A DNA stretch of 64,000 nucleotides from Motiliproteus sp041586735 (GTDB lineage: Bacteria; Pseudomonadota; Gammaproteobacteria; Pseudomonadales; Balneatricaceae). Location of the stretch: contig JBFGZQ010000012.1 of the NCBI GenBank assembly GCA_041586735.1, forward strand, positions 48,549 to 112,548, written 5' to 3'. A program made the translations under genes and the position numbers. The notes beneath the pieces are model-generated. The model did no database searches and was not told where the DNA came from. It saw nothing but the letters and a program-made list of their open reading frames with translations. Each line of letters begins with the position of its first letter. Position 1 is the first letter of the stretch. Of this stretch, positions 43,956-53,798 are shown piece by piece.

Positions 43956-44657
43956 ATGATCGATCTGTATTACTGGACCACCCCGAACGGCCATAAAATT
44001 ACCATGATGCTGGAAGAGACGGGACTTGAGTACCGCATCATTGCTGTGGACATCGGTAAGGGGGCGCAGTTTGCCGCAGATTTTCTGAAAATTGCCCCCA
44101 ATAATCGTATCCCCGCGATCGTCGATCACCGGCCTGTGGATGCTGGTGGCCCTCTGTCGCTGTTTGAATCCGGTGCTATCTTGCAATACCTGGCCGACAA
44201 GAGCGGCATGCTAGCCGGAGCAACGCTGCGCGAGCGCTGGGATATCAACCAGTGGCTGATGTGGCAGATGGGCGGATTAGGGCCGATGTGCGGGCAAAAT
44301 CACCACTTTGTGACCTATGCGCCCGAACGGATCCCCTATGCGATGGAGCGCTATATCAATGAAACAGCCCGTCTCTATGCGGTCATCAACAGGCGTCTGC
44401 AGGATCGAGAGTTCCTAGCGGGACGCTACTCCATTGCCGATATCGCCTGTTATCCCTGGATTGTTCCCCACGAACGCCAGCACCAGGATCTCCATGATTT
44501 CCCGCATCTTCAACGTTGGTTTGAGGCAATTAAAGCCCGTCCGGCCACGGTGGCTGCGTATGAACGCGCGCGTTCTATTAACGATACGTCCACGATCAAT
44601 GATGATAACGCCCGGCGCGTCCTGTTTAATCAAAATGCCGCTACAATTAAAAACTAG
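43956..44657 (+). CDS. yfcG: Nu-class GST-like disulfide-bond oxidoreductase (YfcG type)
   Basis: A 233-residue protein closely resembling E. coli YfcG, a glutathione-dependent disulfide reductase. The N-terminal thioredoxin-fold part reads YYWTTPNGHKITMMLEE and APNNRIPAIVDH with the Thr-Pro-Asn-Gly active-site segment; LSLFESGAILQYLA binds glutathione; WQMGGLGPMCGQNHHF and YSIADIACYPW lie in the helical domain. AGGAGG lies 5 bases upstream of the ATG. The tail after about residue 215 is not conserved. Confidence 0.9.
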   Translation: MIDLYYWTTPNGHKITMMLEETGLEYRIIAVDIGKGAQFAADFLKIAPNNRIPAIVDHRPVDAGGPLSLFESGAILQYLADKSGMLAGATLRERWDINQWLMWQMGGLGPMCGQNHHFVTYAPERIPYAMERYINETARLYAVINRRLQDREFLAGRYSIADIACYPWIVPHERQHQDLHDFPHLQRWFEAIKARPATVAAYERARSINDTSTINDDNARRVLFNQNAATIKN

Positions 44658-44705
44658 TCAAACGCCTTACTCCATCCTTGAGCCATTGCTAAAGAGCAGC
44701 TAACC

Positions 44706-45281
44706 ATGAAATTAATCGGTTCTACCACCTCTCCGTATGCGCGCCGTTTGCGTTTATGGCTGGCGGATATCAATTATGAGTTTGTGGCGTTGAATATTTT
44801 TGAAGCAGAGGGGCGCGCGACCCTGAAAAGTCAAAATCCTGCGCTTAAGGTGCCTATGCTGCTCAATGGCGAGCAGCGGGTCTACGACTCCCGAGTAATC
44901 TTTCGCTACCTCAGTCATAAGTTGGGGCGGCCTAAACTATCCTGGGATCAGGAGAACAGTCTGACGCTTATCGATGCCGCCAATGATACGTTTGTATCCT
45001 TATTACTGTTAGCGCGCAGCGGGGTCGATACGGATCAGCAGACCCTGTTTTTCACCCTGCAGCACGAACGGATTGACAGGGTCATGGCCGAGCTGGATGA
45101 GCAGGCGGGTAAGGGTGGATTCAAGAACTGGGATTATCCTGGCATCTGCCTGTTCTGTTTGGTTGACTGGGTGATGTTTCGTAACCTGTTTGATGTTAAT
45201 CGTTATCCGCACCTGCAACGCTTTCACAGCCAGCATCAGCTTGAGGACGGCGTGCAAGAGAGCGATCCCCGTAACGGTTAA
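44706..45281 (+). CDS. Glutathione S-transferase-family protein
   Basis: A 191-residue GST-fold protein with a clear N-terminal domain (GSTTSPYARRLRLWL, VPMLLNGEQRVYDSRVIFRY) and a poorly conserved helical domain. Substrate unknown. It is only distantly similar to the preceding YfcG-like gene, so it is not a recent duplicate. Confidence 0.82.
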   Translation: MKLIGSTTSPYARRLRLWLADINYEFVALNIFEAEGRATLKSQNPALKVPMLLNGEQRVYDSRVIFRYLSHKLGRPKLSWDQENSLTLIDAANDTFVSLLLLARSGVDTDQQTLFFTLQHERIDRVMAELDEQAGKGGFKNWDYPGICLFCLVDWVMFRNLFDVNRYPHLQRFHSQHQLEDGVQESDPRNG

Positions 45282-45400
45282 CGGTTCTGCTTTTGTGATC
45301 AAAGCTTCGGCAGCCACGCTGATTGGGTGCGCAAGGTCTCGCCGTGATGAGGCAGACGTTACCGAGTACAGAGGTTATAGAGGATTCAGGGGTTATGCGT

Positions 45401-46855
45401 ATGAGTATTAAATGGAACAAGTATGATACCAAGAATCTGTTTGATGAGCTGATCGATGCCAAGGGAGCGCCTAGGCCGTCGGCGTTTAGGTTGATAGAGC
45501 ATCTGCAGTCACTGGATGATAGCGAGCTGGAGGCGCGTCGCCAGCTGGCCGAGGTAACTATTCAGGAGATGGGGGTCAGCTTTACCGTGTATACCGAGGA
45601 GGGCAATATTGACCGTGCATGGCCCTTCGACATCATACCGCGGACGATCTCGGCACAACACTGGAGCAAGATTGCTGCTGGACTTAAGCAGCGTCTTAAA
45701 GCGTTAAACCTGTTTATCGGTGACCTATACGATCAACAGCGGATCATCAAAGATGGCGTCATTCCTGAACACATCATCAGTAAATCTAAAAACTTCCGTC
45801 CGGAATGTATCGGTATTAAACCGGCGTACGGTGTCTGGGCGCATATCTGTGGTACCGATCTGGTGCGCGATGTAGACGGTGAATTTTACGTTCTTGAAGA
45901 TAATCTTCGGGTGCCTTCAGGCGTGGCCTATATGCTGGAAAACAGGGCGATTACCAAGCGCGTATTACCCGAGCTGTTTGAGAAAAAAGATATCAAAGCG
46001 GTGGATGATTATCCGGATCGGTTGTTTGATACGCTGGTCTCGCTGTCTCCTCGGAAGATCAAACGTCCCGAAATCGTGGTGTTAACACCAGGGATTTTTA
46101 ACTCTGCCTATTTTGAACATGCCTATCTTGCTCAGCAGATGGGTACCGAGCTGGTCGAAGGCAGCGATCTGCTAGTCGCGGAGGATGATTGTGTTTATAT
46201 GCGCACCATCGCCGGGCTTGAACGGGTTGATGTGATCTATCGCCGTATCGATGATCTGTTTTTGGATCCCGACGTGTTTATCAAAGATTCGGTACTCGGA
46301 GTGCCCGGGCTGATGCGTGCTTGGCGGGCGGGTAATGTTTCGCTGGCCAATGCACCGGGGGCCGGTGTTGCGGACGATAAAGTGGTCTACGCCTATGTAC
46401 CGGATATTATCCGTTACTACCTCAAAGAAGAGCCGCTGCTGGCCAACGTCAAAACCTATCTCTGTGAGGATCCGCAGCAACGCCAGTATGTCCTCGATCA
46501 TCTCGATGAGCTGGTGGTTAAACCGGCCAATGAATCGGGTGGCTACGGCATGCTGATCGGTCCACATTCCACGAAGAAAGAGCAGGCCCAGTTTGCTGCG
46601 TTGATCAAAGCCGACCCACGCAACTACATTGCTCAGCCGACGCTGAGCCTCTCCACAGCACCCACGCTGGTGGGCAAGGGCTGCCTAGAGCCGCGTCATC
46701 TCGATCTGCGACCGTTTATCCTGCAAGCTAAAAAGAGCTACGTCACTACCGGTGGTTTGACCCGCGTAGCCATGAAAAAAGGTTCGTTGATCGTTAACTC
46801 GTCCCAGGGCGGTGGCAGTAAAGATACCTGGATTGTTGATGGGGAGGAGCGCTGA
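45401..46855 (+). CDS. Circularly permuted ATP-grasp protein (COG2308 type)
   Basis: A 484-residue protein of the CP_ATPgrasp_1 family, predicted to join a carboxylate to an amine. Typical parts are FIGDLYDQQRIIKDGVIPEH, YVLEDNLRVPSGVAYMLENR, VVLTPGIFNSAYFEHAYLA, LERVDVIYRRIDDLFLDP, LVVKPANESGGYGMLIGP and SQGGGSKDTWI. ATG 45401 has AGGGG 8 bases before; 45395 is too close to it. It is the first gene of a tight run to 55584, overlapping the alpha-E gene by one base. Product unknown. Confidence 0.88.
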   Translation: MSIKWNKYDTKNLFDELIDAKGAPRPSAFRLIEHLQSLDDSELEARRQLAEVTIQEMGVSFTVYTEEGNIDRAWPFDIIPRTISAQHWSKIAAGLKQRLKALNLFIGDLYDQQRIIKDGVIPEHIISKSKNFRPECIGIKPAYGVWAHICGTDLVRDVDGEFYVLEDNLRVPSGVAYMLENRAITKRVLPELFEKKDIKAVDDYPDRLFDTLVSLSPRKIKRPEIVVLTPGIFNSAYFEHAYLAQQMGTELVEGSDLLVAEDDCVYMRTIAGLERVDVIYRRIDDLFLDPDVFIKDSVLGVPGLMRAWRAGNVSLANAPGAGVADDKVVYAYVPDIIRYYLKEEPLLANVKTYLCEDPQQRQYVLDHLDELVVKPANESGGYGMLIGPHSTKKEQAQFAALIKADPRNYIAQPTLSLSTAPTLVGKGCLEPRHLDLRPFILQAKKSYVTTGGLTRVAMKKGSLIVNSSQGGGSKDTWIVDGEER

Positions 46856-47799
46856 TGCTATCCAAGCTTGCTGAAAGACTGTATTGGACTGCCCGCTATA
46901 TCGAGCGGGTTGAGAACACCGCCCGACTGGTTAGCGTTTATGATAACTTGTTGTTTGATCTGCCGCGTGAGATCGATATTAGCTGGTATAACTTGATCTC
47001 TCTTAATAGTGCCGAGCAGTTGTTTGAGGAGCGCTATAAAGTCTGCGATGAGCATAATGTGCTTAAATTTTTGCTGGCGGATGATACCAACCCCTCGTCA
47101 ATGTTGTCGGCATTGCGGGCGTTGCGCGAGAATGTGCGCACCTCCCGAGACGTGCTCCCGCAAGAGACCTGGGAGCTGGTCAATGAACTGCATATCTTTG
47201 CCAAAGAGAATATCCAGCAAGGCATCAATCGTAGTAATCGACATCGATTTTTGGAGCAGATGGTTAAAGGCTGTCAGCAAATTAATGGGCTGATCGTCGG
47301 CACCATGAGTCGTGATGCGCCTTGGCAGTTTCTCTGTTTAGGTCGCAATCTTGAACGTGCCGATATGCTCACCCGATTACTCGACGCCGGTGCTGCGGCT
47401 CTGCTACAAACAGAAGAGGATACCGACCTGAATGTCAGTCAGGTGGTGTGGGGCAATGTGCTGCGTTCTAGTAGCGCAGATATGAGCTATCGACGAACGA
47501 TGCGCAGTGCGGTTCTTGATCGAGACGTCGCGGCTTTTTTGCTGGATGATCCGCACTTCCCACGCAGCTTGACCTACTGTCTGAGCCAGATTCGCGGCGC
47601 CGCCGAGCTGCTTCCTAACGGCGGCGATGTGCTGGAACATATCGATAAATCGCTGGCCCGGCGCTATGATCTGCAAGCCCCAGATGCCTTAGGTATCACT
47701 TTTCGTGATTACCTTAATCAACTGCAGGTTGAGCTCGGTGAGCTGCATAACTGCTTCGATCAGAGTTGGTTTTCTCTCAACCTACGGGGTAACGTATGA
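46855..47799 (+). CDS. Alpha-E domain protein (COG2307 type)
   Basis: A 314-residue all-helical protein of the alpha-E family. It starts MLSKLAERLYWTARYIERVE, the signature of the family, and has NPSSMLSALRALRENVRTSR, FLCLGRNLERADMLTRLLD, and DDPHFPRSLTYCLSQIRGA. No catalytic role is established. It nearly always occurs with the ATP-grasp and transglutaminase genes seen here, and starts by overlapping the ATP-grasp stop. Confidence 0.88.
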   Translation: MLSKLAERLYWTARYIERVENTARLVSVYDNLLFDLPREIDISWYNLISLNSAEQLFEERYKVCDEHNVLKFLLADDTNPSSMLSALRALRENVRTSRDVLPQETWELVNELHIFAKENIQQGINRSNRHRFLEQMVKGCQQINGLIVGTMSRDAPWQFLCLGRNLERADMLTRLLDAGAAALLQTEEDTDLNVSQVVWGNVLRSSSADMSYRRTMRSAVLDRDVAAFLLDDPHFPRSLTYCLSQIRGAAELLPNGGDVLEHIDKSLARRYDLQAPDALGITFRDYLNQLQVELGELHNCFDQSWFSLNLRGNV

Positions 47800-50700
47800 C
47801 CATACGCACAGCCATCCATCACGTTACCGAGTACCGTTTCGATCGTGCCGTCAAGATGTCGCCGCATACCATCCGGCTGCGGCCCGCTGCCCATAGCCGG
47901 ACGCCGATCAAAGGTTATTCGTTAAAAATCAGTCCTAAAAATCATTTTATCAATTGGCAGCAGGATCCGTTTGGCAATTTTTTAGCCCGGATCGTATTTC
48001 CTGAAAAAAGTGATCACCTGCGGGTAGAGGTGGAGGTGATCGCCGATATGACGGTGATCAATCCCTTTGATTTTTTCCTCGAAGAGTCGGCAGCAACCTT
48101 TCCATTTAACTATGATAAAAGTCTGCTCAAAGAGCTCAAGCCCTACTTAGAGGTCGTGGATAAAGGTCCGCTGATATGCGAATGGGTGCAGTCGGTACCC
48201 CGTGAATCGATGCCCACCAATGATTTTCTGGTCTACCTCAATCAGCGCCTGCAGCAGGATATTGGCTATAACGTGCGCATGGAACCAGGCGTACAGAACA
48301 GCGATCAGACCCTCGATCTGAAGCTGGGTTCCTGTCGCGATACCGGGTGGCTGCTAGTGCAGATCCTGCGACATCTCGGCTTGGCCTCGCGCTTTGTATC
48401 GGGTTATCTGGTGCAGTTAGTGGCCGATGTCAAAGCACTGGACGGGCCGTCGGGGCCGAGCGAAGACTTTACCGACCTGCATGCTTGGTGCGAGGTCTAT
48501 ATCCCCGGTGCGGGTTGGGTAGGACTCGATCCGACCTCGGGGTTGTTCGCAGGTGAGGGGCACATTCCTCTGGCCTGTACGCCATCACCGCAGTCGGCCG
48601 CGGCGATCTCGGGTGGTATCGACAAGTGTGAGGTAGAGTTTTCATACACCAATGAGGTGACCCGGATTCATGAAGATCCGCGGGTCACTAAACCCTATAC
48701 CGAGCAGCAGTGGCAGTGTATCGATGCCCTGGGTGCGGCGATCGATCAGCAGTTAGAGGCGCAGGATGTGCGCTTGACGATGGGCGGTGAACCTACCTTC
48801 GTGTCTATCGATGATATGGATTCTGCCCAGTGGAATACTGAGGCGTTGGGGCAGGATAAATTAAGCCTGGCTAAAGATCTGTTGTTACGCCTGCATGCCA
48901 AGTTTGCCCCAGGTGGGGTGCTGCAATATGGCCAAGGGAAATGGTACCCTGGTGAGGAGGTCCCGCGCTGGGCGCTGGGGTGTTTCTGGCGCAAGGATGG
49001 TCAACCCTTGTGGCGCAATCCCAGCTTGTTAGCACAGGTCGATAACAACTACCAGGTTACCCGTAAAAACGCCGAGATATTTGCTGATCTTCTGGCGCAG
49101 AAGGCCGGTTTGAAAACTACTAATGTGCTGCCTGCCTATGAAGATGCACTCTATTATTTATGGAAAGAGCAGACTCTACCTGCCAATGTTGATCCGCTTA
49201 AAGTGGATCTCAAGGATAGTCTGGAAAGAAAGAAACTAGCGCAGCTACTGTCGGCAGGCCTGCACCTGCCGGTCGGGTTCTGTCTGCCGTTGGGGTGGAA
49301 CTATGCGGCGCAACAATGGCGCACCAGTCCCTGGCCGTTGCGTCGCGATACCCTGACCCTGATTCCCGGTGATTCACCGATCGGCCTGCGCTTGCCGCTG
49401 GATTCGCTGCCGCAGATGGCCGAAGAGCAGCGCGAGATCGAATCACCACGCGACCCCTTTGAATCTGCAGCGCCCCTGCCCCTGGCCGGGCAGAGTTCGC
49501 TGCTGGCGCGCCGCGAAGAGGGCGGTGCGGTGGATGGCGGCAACGAGACGCAGCGCGCAGCGGCACTCGAGAGTGAGCGCATTGCAGCCGAGACGGTCAA
49601 ACAGAGCGCATCGGTCTGGGTGGATGTGGTACGGACCTCCTTGTGCATCGAGCCTCGCAACGGTTGTCTCTACCTGTTTTTGCCGCCTTTGGAGCGGCTG
49701 GAGCACTATGTCGCGCTGATCGAGCTGATCGAGGATACCGCCGCCGAGCTGGAGTTGCCGGTGGTGATTGAGGGTTATGATCCACCCAGGGATGATCGGA
49801 TGCTCAGTTTCAAGGTGACCCCCGATCCGGGAGTCATCGAGGTCAATATTCATCCGGCGACCCACTGGCGCGACCTGGCCGATAATACTCAGATGCTCTA
49901 TGAAGAGGCGCGGCTGTCGCGGCTCTGTGCCGAGAAGTTTATGCTCGACGGTCGTCATACCGGTACCGGTGGCGGCAACCATATCACTCTGGGTGCCGCG
50001 ACCGCTGCGGATAGCCCCTTCCTGCGCAGGCCCGACCTGTTGCGCAGTTTTGTGACCTATTGGCAGCACCATCCAGGACTCTCCTACCTGTTCTCGGGCA
50101 TGTTTATCGGTCCGACCAGCCAGGCACCGCGGGTGGATGAGGGCCGCGAAGAGATGCTCTACGAGCTGGAAGTGGCCTTTAGCCTGATGCCCGAGGGCGT
50201 GATCGATCAACCTTGGTTGATCGATAGGTTGATGCGCAACCTGTTGGTGGACATTACCGGTAATGCCCACCGTTCAGAATTTTGCATCGATAAACTGTAC
50301 TCGGCGGGTCTGGCATCGGGACGCCAAGGGCTACTGGAATTACGTGGCTTTGAAATGCCGCCACATCCGCACATGGCGTTGGTGCAAGCACTGCTGATCC
50401 GCTGTCTGGTGGCGCGGTTCTGGCGGGATCCTTACAAGAAGCCCTTGGTACGCTGGGGTACCGAACTGCACGATCGCTTCATGCTGCCGCACTATGTCTG
50501 GAGTGATATGCGTGAGGTGGTTAAAGACCTGCAGGATCACGGTATTGCTTTCCAGCTTGAATGGCTGGCACCCTTCGAGGAGTTCCGTTTTCCGCATTAC
50601 GGTAGCGTTAACATTGATGATGTGCGCATCGAACTGCGCTGGGCCATAGAGCCCTGGCATGTACTGGGCGAAGAGGTGGGTAGCTTTGGTACGGCGCGTT

Positions 50701-51203
50701 ATGTGGATTCGTCCGTTGAACGGTTGCAGATCAAGATTGAAGGCTTGACTCCCGAGCGCTATGTGCTGGCCTGTAATGGTCGGCGCATTCCGCTGCGCTC
50801 AACCTCGCGTCATGGCGAGTATGTAGCTGGTGTACGTTACAAAGCCTGGCAGCCGCAGTCGGCGCTGCACCCGACGATAGGGGTACACTCACCGCTGGTG
50901 TTTGATCTGATCGATACCTGGAATGGCCAGACGATCGGCGGCTGCACCTACCATGTCACCCATCCGGGAGGCCGTAGTTACGAGACTTTGCCGGTCAACG
51001 CCTTCGAGGCCGAATCGCGGCGGATTAATCGCTTCTGGGATATCGACCACACGCCGAGCACTAAGACCAGCATGCCGGAGTTCGATAGTTTTCGAGAGTT
51101 TTTCGTCAATAACATGCCACCTAGGCCGATGGCTCCGCCGCTTGAACAGCCCAATGACGAGTACCCGTATACCCTGGATCTGCGTCGGCAGATAGATAGC
51201 TGA
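47796..51203 (+). CDS. Transglutaminase-like protein fused to DUF2126
   Basis: A 1135-residue protein. An N-terminal bacterial transglutaminase domain (about 1-270) holds the triad Cys in LGSCRDTGWLL, His in DLHAWCEVYIPG and Asp in GLDPTSG. The rest is DUF2126, with LTMGGEPTFVSIDD, YGQGKWYPGEEVPRWALG, GRHTGTGGGNHITLG, HRSEFCIDKLYS and RGFEMPPHPHM; conserved His and acidic residues there suggest a metal- or nucleotide-using enzyme. A low-complexity Ala/Glu stretch sits near 540-600. No signal peptide. It overlaps the alpha-E gene by 4 bp. Confidence 0.88.
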   Translation: MTIRTAIHHVTEYRFDRAVKMSPHTIRLRPAAHSRTPIKGYSLKISPKNHFINWQQDPFGNFLARIVFPEKSDHLRVEVEVIADMTVINPFDFFLEESAATFPFNYDKSLLKELKPYLEVVDKGPLICEWVQSVPRESMPTNDFLVYLNQRLQQDIGYNVRMEPGVQNSDQTLDLKLGSCRDTGWLLVQILRHLGLASRFVSGYLVQLVADVKALDGPSGPSEDFTDLHAWCEVYIPGAGWVGLDPTSGLFAGEGHIPLACTPSPQSAAAISGGIDKCEVEFSYTNEVTRIHEDPRVTKPYTEQQWQCIDALGAAIDQQLEAQDVRLTMGGEPTFVSIDDMDSAQWNTEALGQDKLSLAKDLLLRLHAKFAPGGVLQYGQGKWYPGEEVPRWALGCFWRKDGQPLWRNPSLLAQVDNNYQVTRKNAEIFADLLAQKAGLKTTNVLPAYEDALYYLWKEQTLPANVDPLKVDLKDSLERKKLAQLLSAGLHLPVGFCLPLGWNYAAQQWRTSPWPLRRDTLTLIPGDSPIGLRLPLDSLPQMAEEQREIESPRDPFESAAPLPLAGQSSLLARREEGGAVDGGNETQRAAALESERIAAETVKQSASVWVDVVRTSLCIEPRNGCLYLFLPPLERLEHYVALIELIEDTAAELELPVVIEGYDPPRDDRMLSFKVTPDPGVIEVNIHPATHWRDLADNTQMLYEEARLSRLCAEKFMLDGRHTGTGGGNHITLGAATAADSPFLRRPDLLRSFVTYWQHHPGLSYLFSGMFIGPTSQAPRVDEGREEMLYELEVAFSLMPEGVIDQPWLIDRLMRNLLVDITGNAHRSEFCIDKLYSAGLASGRQGLLELRGFEMPPHPHMALVQALLIRCLVARFWRDPYKKPLVRWGTELHDRFMLPHYVWSDMREVVKDLQDHGIAFQLEWLAPFEEFRFPHYGSVNIDDVRIELRWAIEPWHVLGEEVGSFGTARYVDSSVERLQIKIEGLTPERYVLACNGRRIPLRSTSRHGEYVAGVRYKAWQPQSALHPTIGVHSPLVFDLIDTWNGQTIGGCTYHVTHPGGRSYETLPVNAFEAESRRINRFWDIDHTPSTKTSMPEFDSFREFFVNNMPPRPMAPPLEQPNDEYPYTLDLRRQIDS

Positions 51204-51254
51204 TATCCCCATGACATACAATAGCGCTCATTTTAACTTTGGTGTATCTGACTG

Positions 51255-53798
51255 ATGGACATCCATACCCCTGAACTGCAGTATGCGCGCCATGCGGCTG
51301 GCTACGATGAGGTTTATGCAGATCAGCCTCAGATGCAAAAGCACTGGCAATACCTGCTTGACGGTTTAAAAGCCCTGGGGGTTACGGGTATTCAGGAGCG
51401 TCAGCGTAAGGCGGAACGGATTCTGCGTGACGATGGTGCCACCTACAATGTCGGTGCTAAAGCCAGCTCGCAAACCTGGCAGCTGGACCCGGTGCCTATC
51501 CTGTTGGAGAGCGAAGAGTGGGGCACGATAGAATCTGGGCTGCTGGAGCGCGCCGAGCTATTCAACCTGCTTCTTAAAGATATCTACGGTGATCGCGAGC
51601 TGATTCGCCATGGTGTCTTACCACCGGAATTGGTGTTCAGCCACGGTGGTTTTCTGCGTGCCTGTCAGGGGTTGTCGCTCCCAGGTGAGCAACAATTGGT
51701 GCTCCATGCTAGCGACATGGTGCGTGAACGTAACGGTCAGATGCTGGTTATCGGTGATCGTACTCAGGCGCCGAGTGGCGCGGGTTATGCGTTAGAGAAC
51801 CGCACCGTGATGTCGCGGGTGTTGCCCTCACTGTTTCGTGATAGTCACGTGCACCGGTTGTCGCAATTCTTCCAAGCACTGCGTCTTAAGCTCAATAATC
51901 TAGGTAGCCAGATCACCGCAGAACAGCCGCGGATCGTGATCTTGACTCCGGGTGCCTATAACGAGACCTATTTCGAACACGCCTATTTAGCCAACTATTT
52001 AGGTTATCCGTTGGTGCAGGGTAGTGACCTGAGGGTCAGTAATGGCCAGCTATGGATGAAATCTATGGCTGGGCTAGAGCGCGTCGATGTGGTATTGCGC
52101 CGCGTGGATGACTTTTATTGCGATCCGGTCGAACTCAAGAGTGATTCACGCCTGGGGGTGCCGGGATTACTGGAGGTGGTCCGTTCCGGCAAGGTGCTGG
52201 TCGTTAACCCGATGGGCTCCGGTTTCCTGGAAAACCCCGCACTGCTGCGTTACTTACCAAAAATTGCGCAGCATTTTCTGGGTCGTGAGCTGCGTTTAGG
52301 CTCGGTGAAAACTTATTGGTGTGGTGATCCTCAAGATCTCGCCTATGTGCTGGATCATCTGGACCGTTTGGTGATTAAAACCAGTTTTAGAAGTGTAGAG
52401 ATACCGAGAGTGTTCGGTGCGCAACTCAACCCACAACAGCGCCAAGAGTTAGCCCATAAAATCAAACAGAGTCCGCTACAGATCGTGGCTCAAGAGTATA
52501 TTTCGCCCTCCACCACACCCTCCTGGACGCAGAATCAATTGATGCCGCGGCCGGCTATATTGCGCAGTTTTGCGGTGGCGAATAACACCTCCTATAGCGT
52601 TATGCCGGGTGGCCTAACCCGGATTGGCAGTGAACTGGGCAGTCTGAATCTGAGTAACCAGCAGGGCGCGCTGAGCAAAGACACCTGGATTCTGGCTTCT
52701 GAAGCGCAAAAGCAGCCTCCTCTTAGTGAAGTTCGAGTATTACCCGTCTCTGCTGCGGCAAAACCCCGAGCGGCCTTTCCCTGCCGGGTGGTCGAAAACT
52801 TATATTGGATGGGGCGTTATGCGGAGCGTACCGAAGCGGCACTACGGCTACTGCGTACGGTGTTGGTACAGCTCAACAGTACCTACCATATGCCCGAGCA
52901 GACGCAGCAATTACTGTTACGAAGCGTGACCCAATTAACCGCTACCTTTCCCGGTTTCATGGTATCGAACCCGGCCGTCAAGGTTCAGCCGGAGGCCGAA
53001 CTGTTGGCGGTTATTCTTGACGAGCAGCGCCGGGGCAGCGTCAGCGCTAACCTGAACGCCTTTCTGGCGTGTTCAGACCAGGTACGCGAGATGCTATCGG
53101 CCGATACCCAGCGGGTGATTAACGATCTGCGTGATGAGTTAGCGAGCTTGGCGGGGGCGCTGGAGCAGGGACTTAATGCCGCCCCTGAAGAGGCGCTGGA
53201 TCCGCTGGTGACGACGCTGCTGGCGCTGGCTGGACTTTGGCATGAGAGCATGATCCGGGGCCTAGGCTGGCGCTTTATGGATATGGGTCGCAGGGTTGAA
53301 AAAGCCCTGCAGACTGTCGGCTTGATCCGTGCAGCGCTGGTACCGGTGCTGCCGGAAGCGGATCAGCTGCAGGTTCTCGAAGCGGTATTATTAACCTCCG
53401 AAGCGCTGATCACTTTCCGTCGGCGCCACTATACGGGTAGCGATATGGCGCAGGGGCTGGAGTTGTTGCTGCATGACAACAGCAATCCTCGCTCGGTGTT
53501 CTACCAGATTGAGCTCCTAAGAGAACATATCGCTGCGCTGCCGACGGCGACCCATGGACCCGGACTCGCCGCCGAAGACCGTTATCTGTTGGAAGCCTCT
53601 TCGGCGATCCAGCTCAGTACCATGGAGCAATTGCTGGCCGAAGATACCGCAGGCGCCTCTCGCAGCGGGCTCGATCAACTGTTGGTGCGCCTAGAAGAGC
53701 TGTTGCAGGGTACATCCACCCAGATCAGCAACAAGTACTTTGATCATATCAAAGTGCATCAACAGTTAGTGCGTACCGACTGGGACGAAGAGTTATGA
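51255..53798 (+). CDS. Fused circularly permuted ATP-grasp / alpha-E protein
   Basis: An 847-residue fusion. Residues about 1-500 are a second CP_ATPgrasp (FNLLLKDIYGDRELIRHGVL, GAGYALENRTVMSRVLP, ILTPGAYNETYFEHAYLANY, LSKDTWILASE) and about 525-847 an alpha-E domain (CRVVENLYWMGRYAERTEAA, NPRSVFYQIELLREHIAA). The two halves correspond to the two separate genes at 45401 and 46855, in the same order. It overlaps the next transglutaminase gene by 4 bp. Confidence 0.88.
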   Translation: MDIHTPELQYARHAAGYDEVYADQPQMQKHWQYLLDGLKALGVTGIQERQRKAERILRDDGATYNVGAKASSQTWQLDPVPILLESEEWGTIESGLLERAELFNLLLKDIYGDRELIRHGVLPPELVFSHGGFLRACQGLSLPGEQQLVLHASDMVRERNGQMLVIGDRTQAPSGAGYALENRTVMSRVLPSLFRDSHVHRLSQFFQALRLKLNNLGSQITAEQPRIVILTPGAYNETYFEHAYLANYLGYPLVQGSDLRVSNGQLWMKSMAGLERVDVVLRRVDDFYCDPVELKSDSRLGVPGLLEVVRSGKVLVVNPMGSGFLENPALLRYLPKIAQHFLGRELRLGSVKTYWCGDPQDLAYVLDHLDRLVIKTSFRSVEIPRVFGAQLNPQQRQELAHKIKQSPLQIVAQEYISPSTTPSWTQNQLMPRPAILRSFAVANNTSYSVMPGGLTRIGSELGSLNLSNQQGALSKDTWILASEAQKQPPLSEVRVLPVSAAAKPRAAFPCRVVENLYWMGRYAERTEAALRLLRTVLVQLNSTYHMPEQTQQLLLRSVTQLTATFPGFMVSNPAVKVQPEAELLAVILDEQRRGSVSANLNAFLACSDQVREMLSADTQRVINDLRDELASLAGALEQGLNAAPEEALDPLVTTLLALAGLWHESMIRGLGWRFMDMGRRVEKALQTVGLIRAALVPVLPEADQLQVLEAVLLTSEALITFRRRHYTGSDMAQGLELLLHDNSNPRSVFYQIELLREHIAALPTATHGPGLAAEDRYLLEASSAIQLSTMEQLLAEDTAGASRSGLDQLLVRLEELLQGTSTQISNKYFDHIKVHQQLVRTDWDEEL

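Noticed and set aside
49443..50270. 275-codon open frame opposite the DUF2126 part
   Set aside because: Antisense to a strongly conserved gene, no domain recognised.
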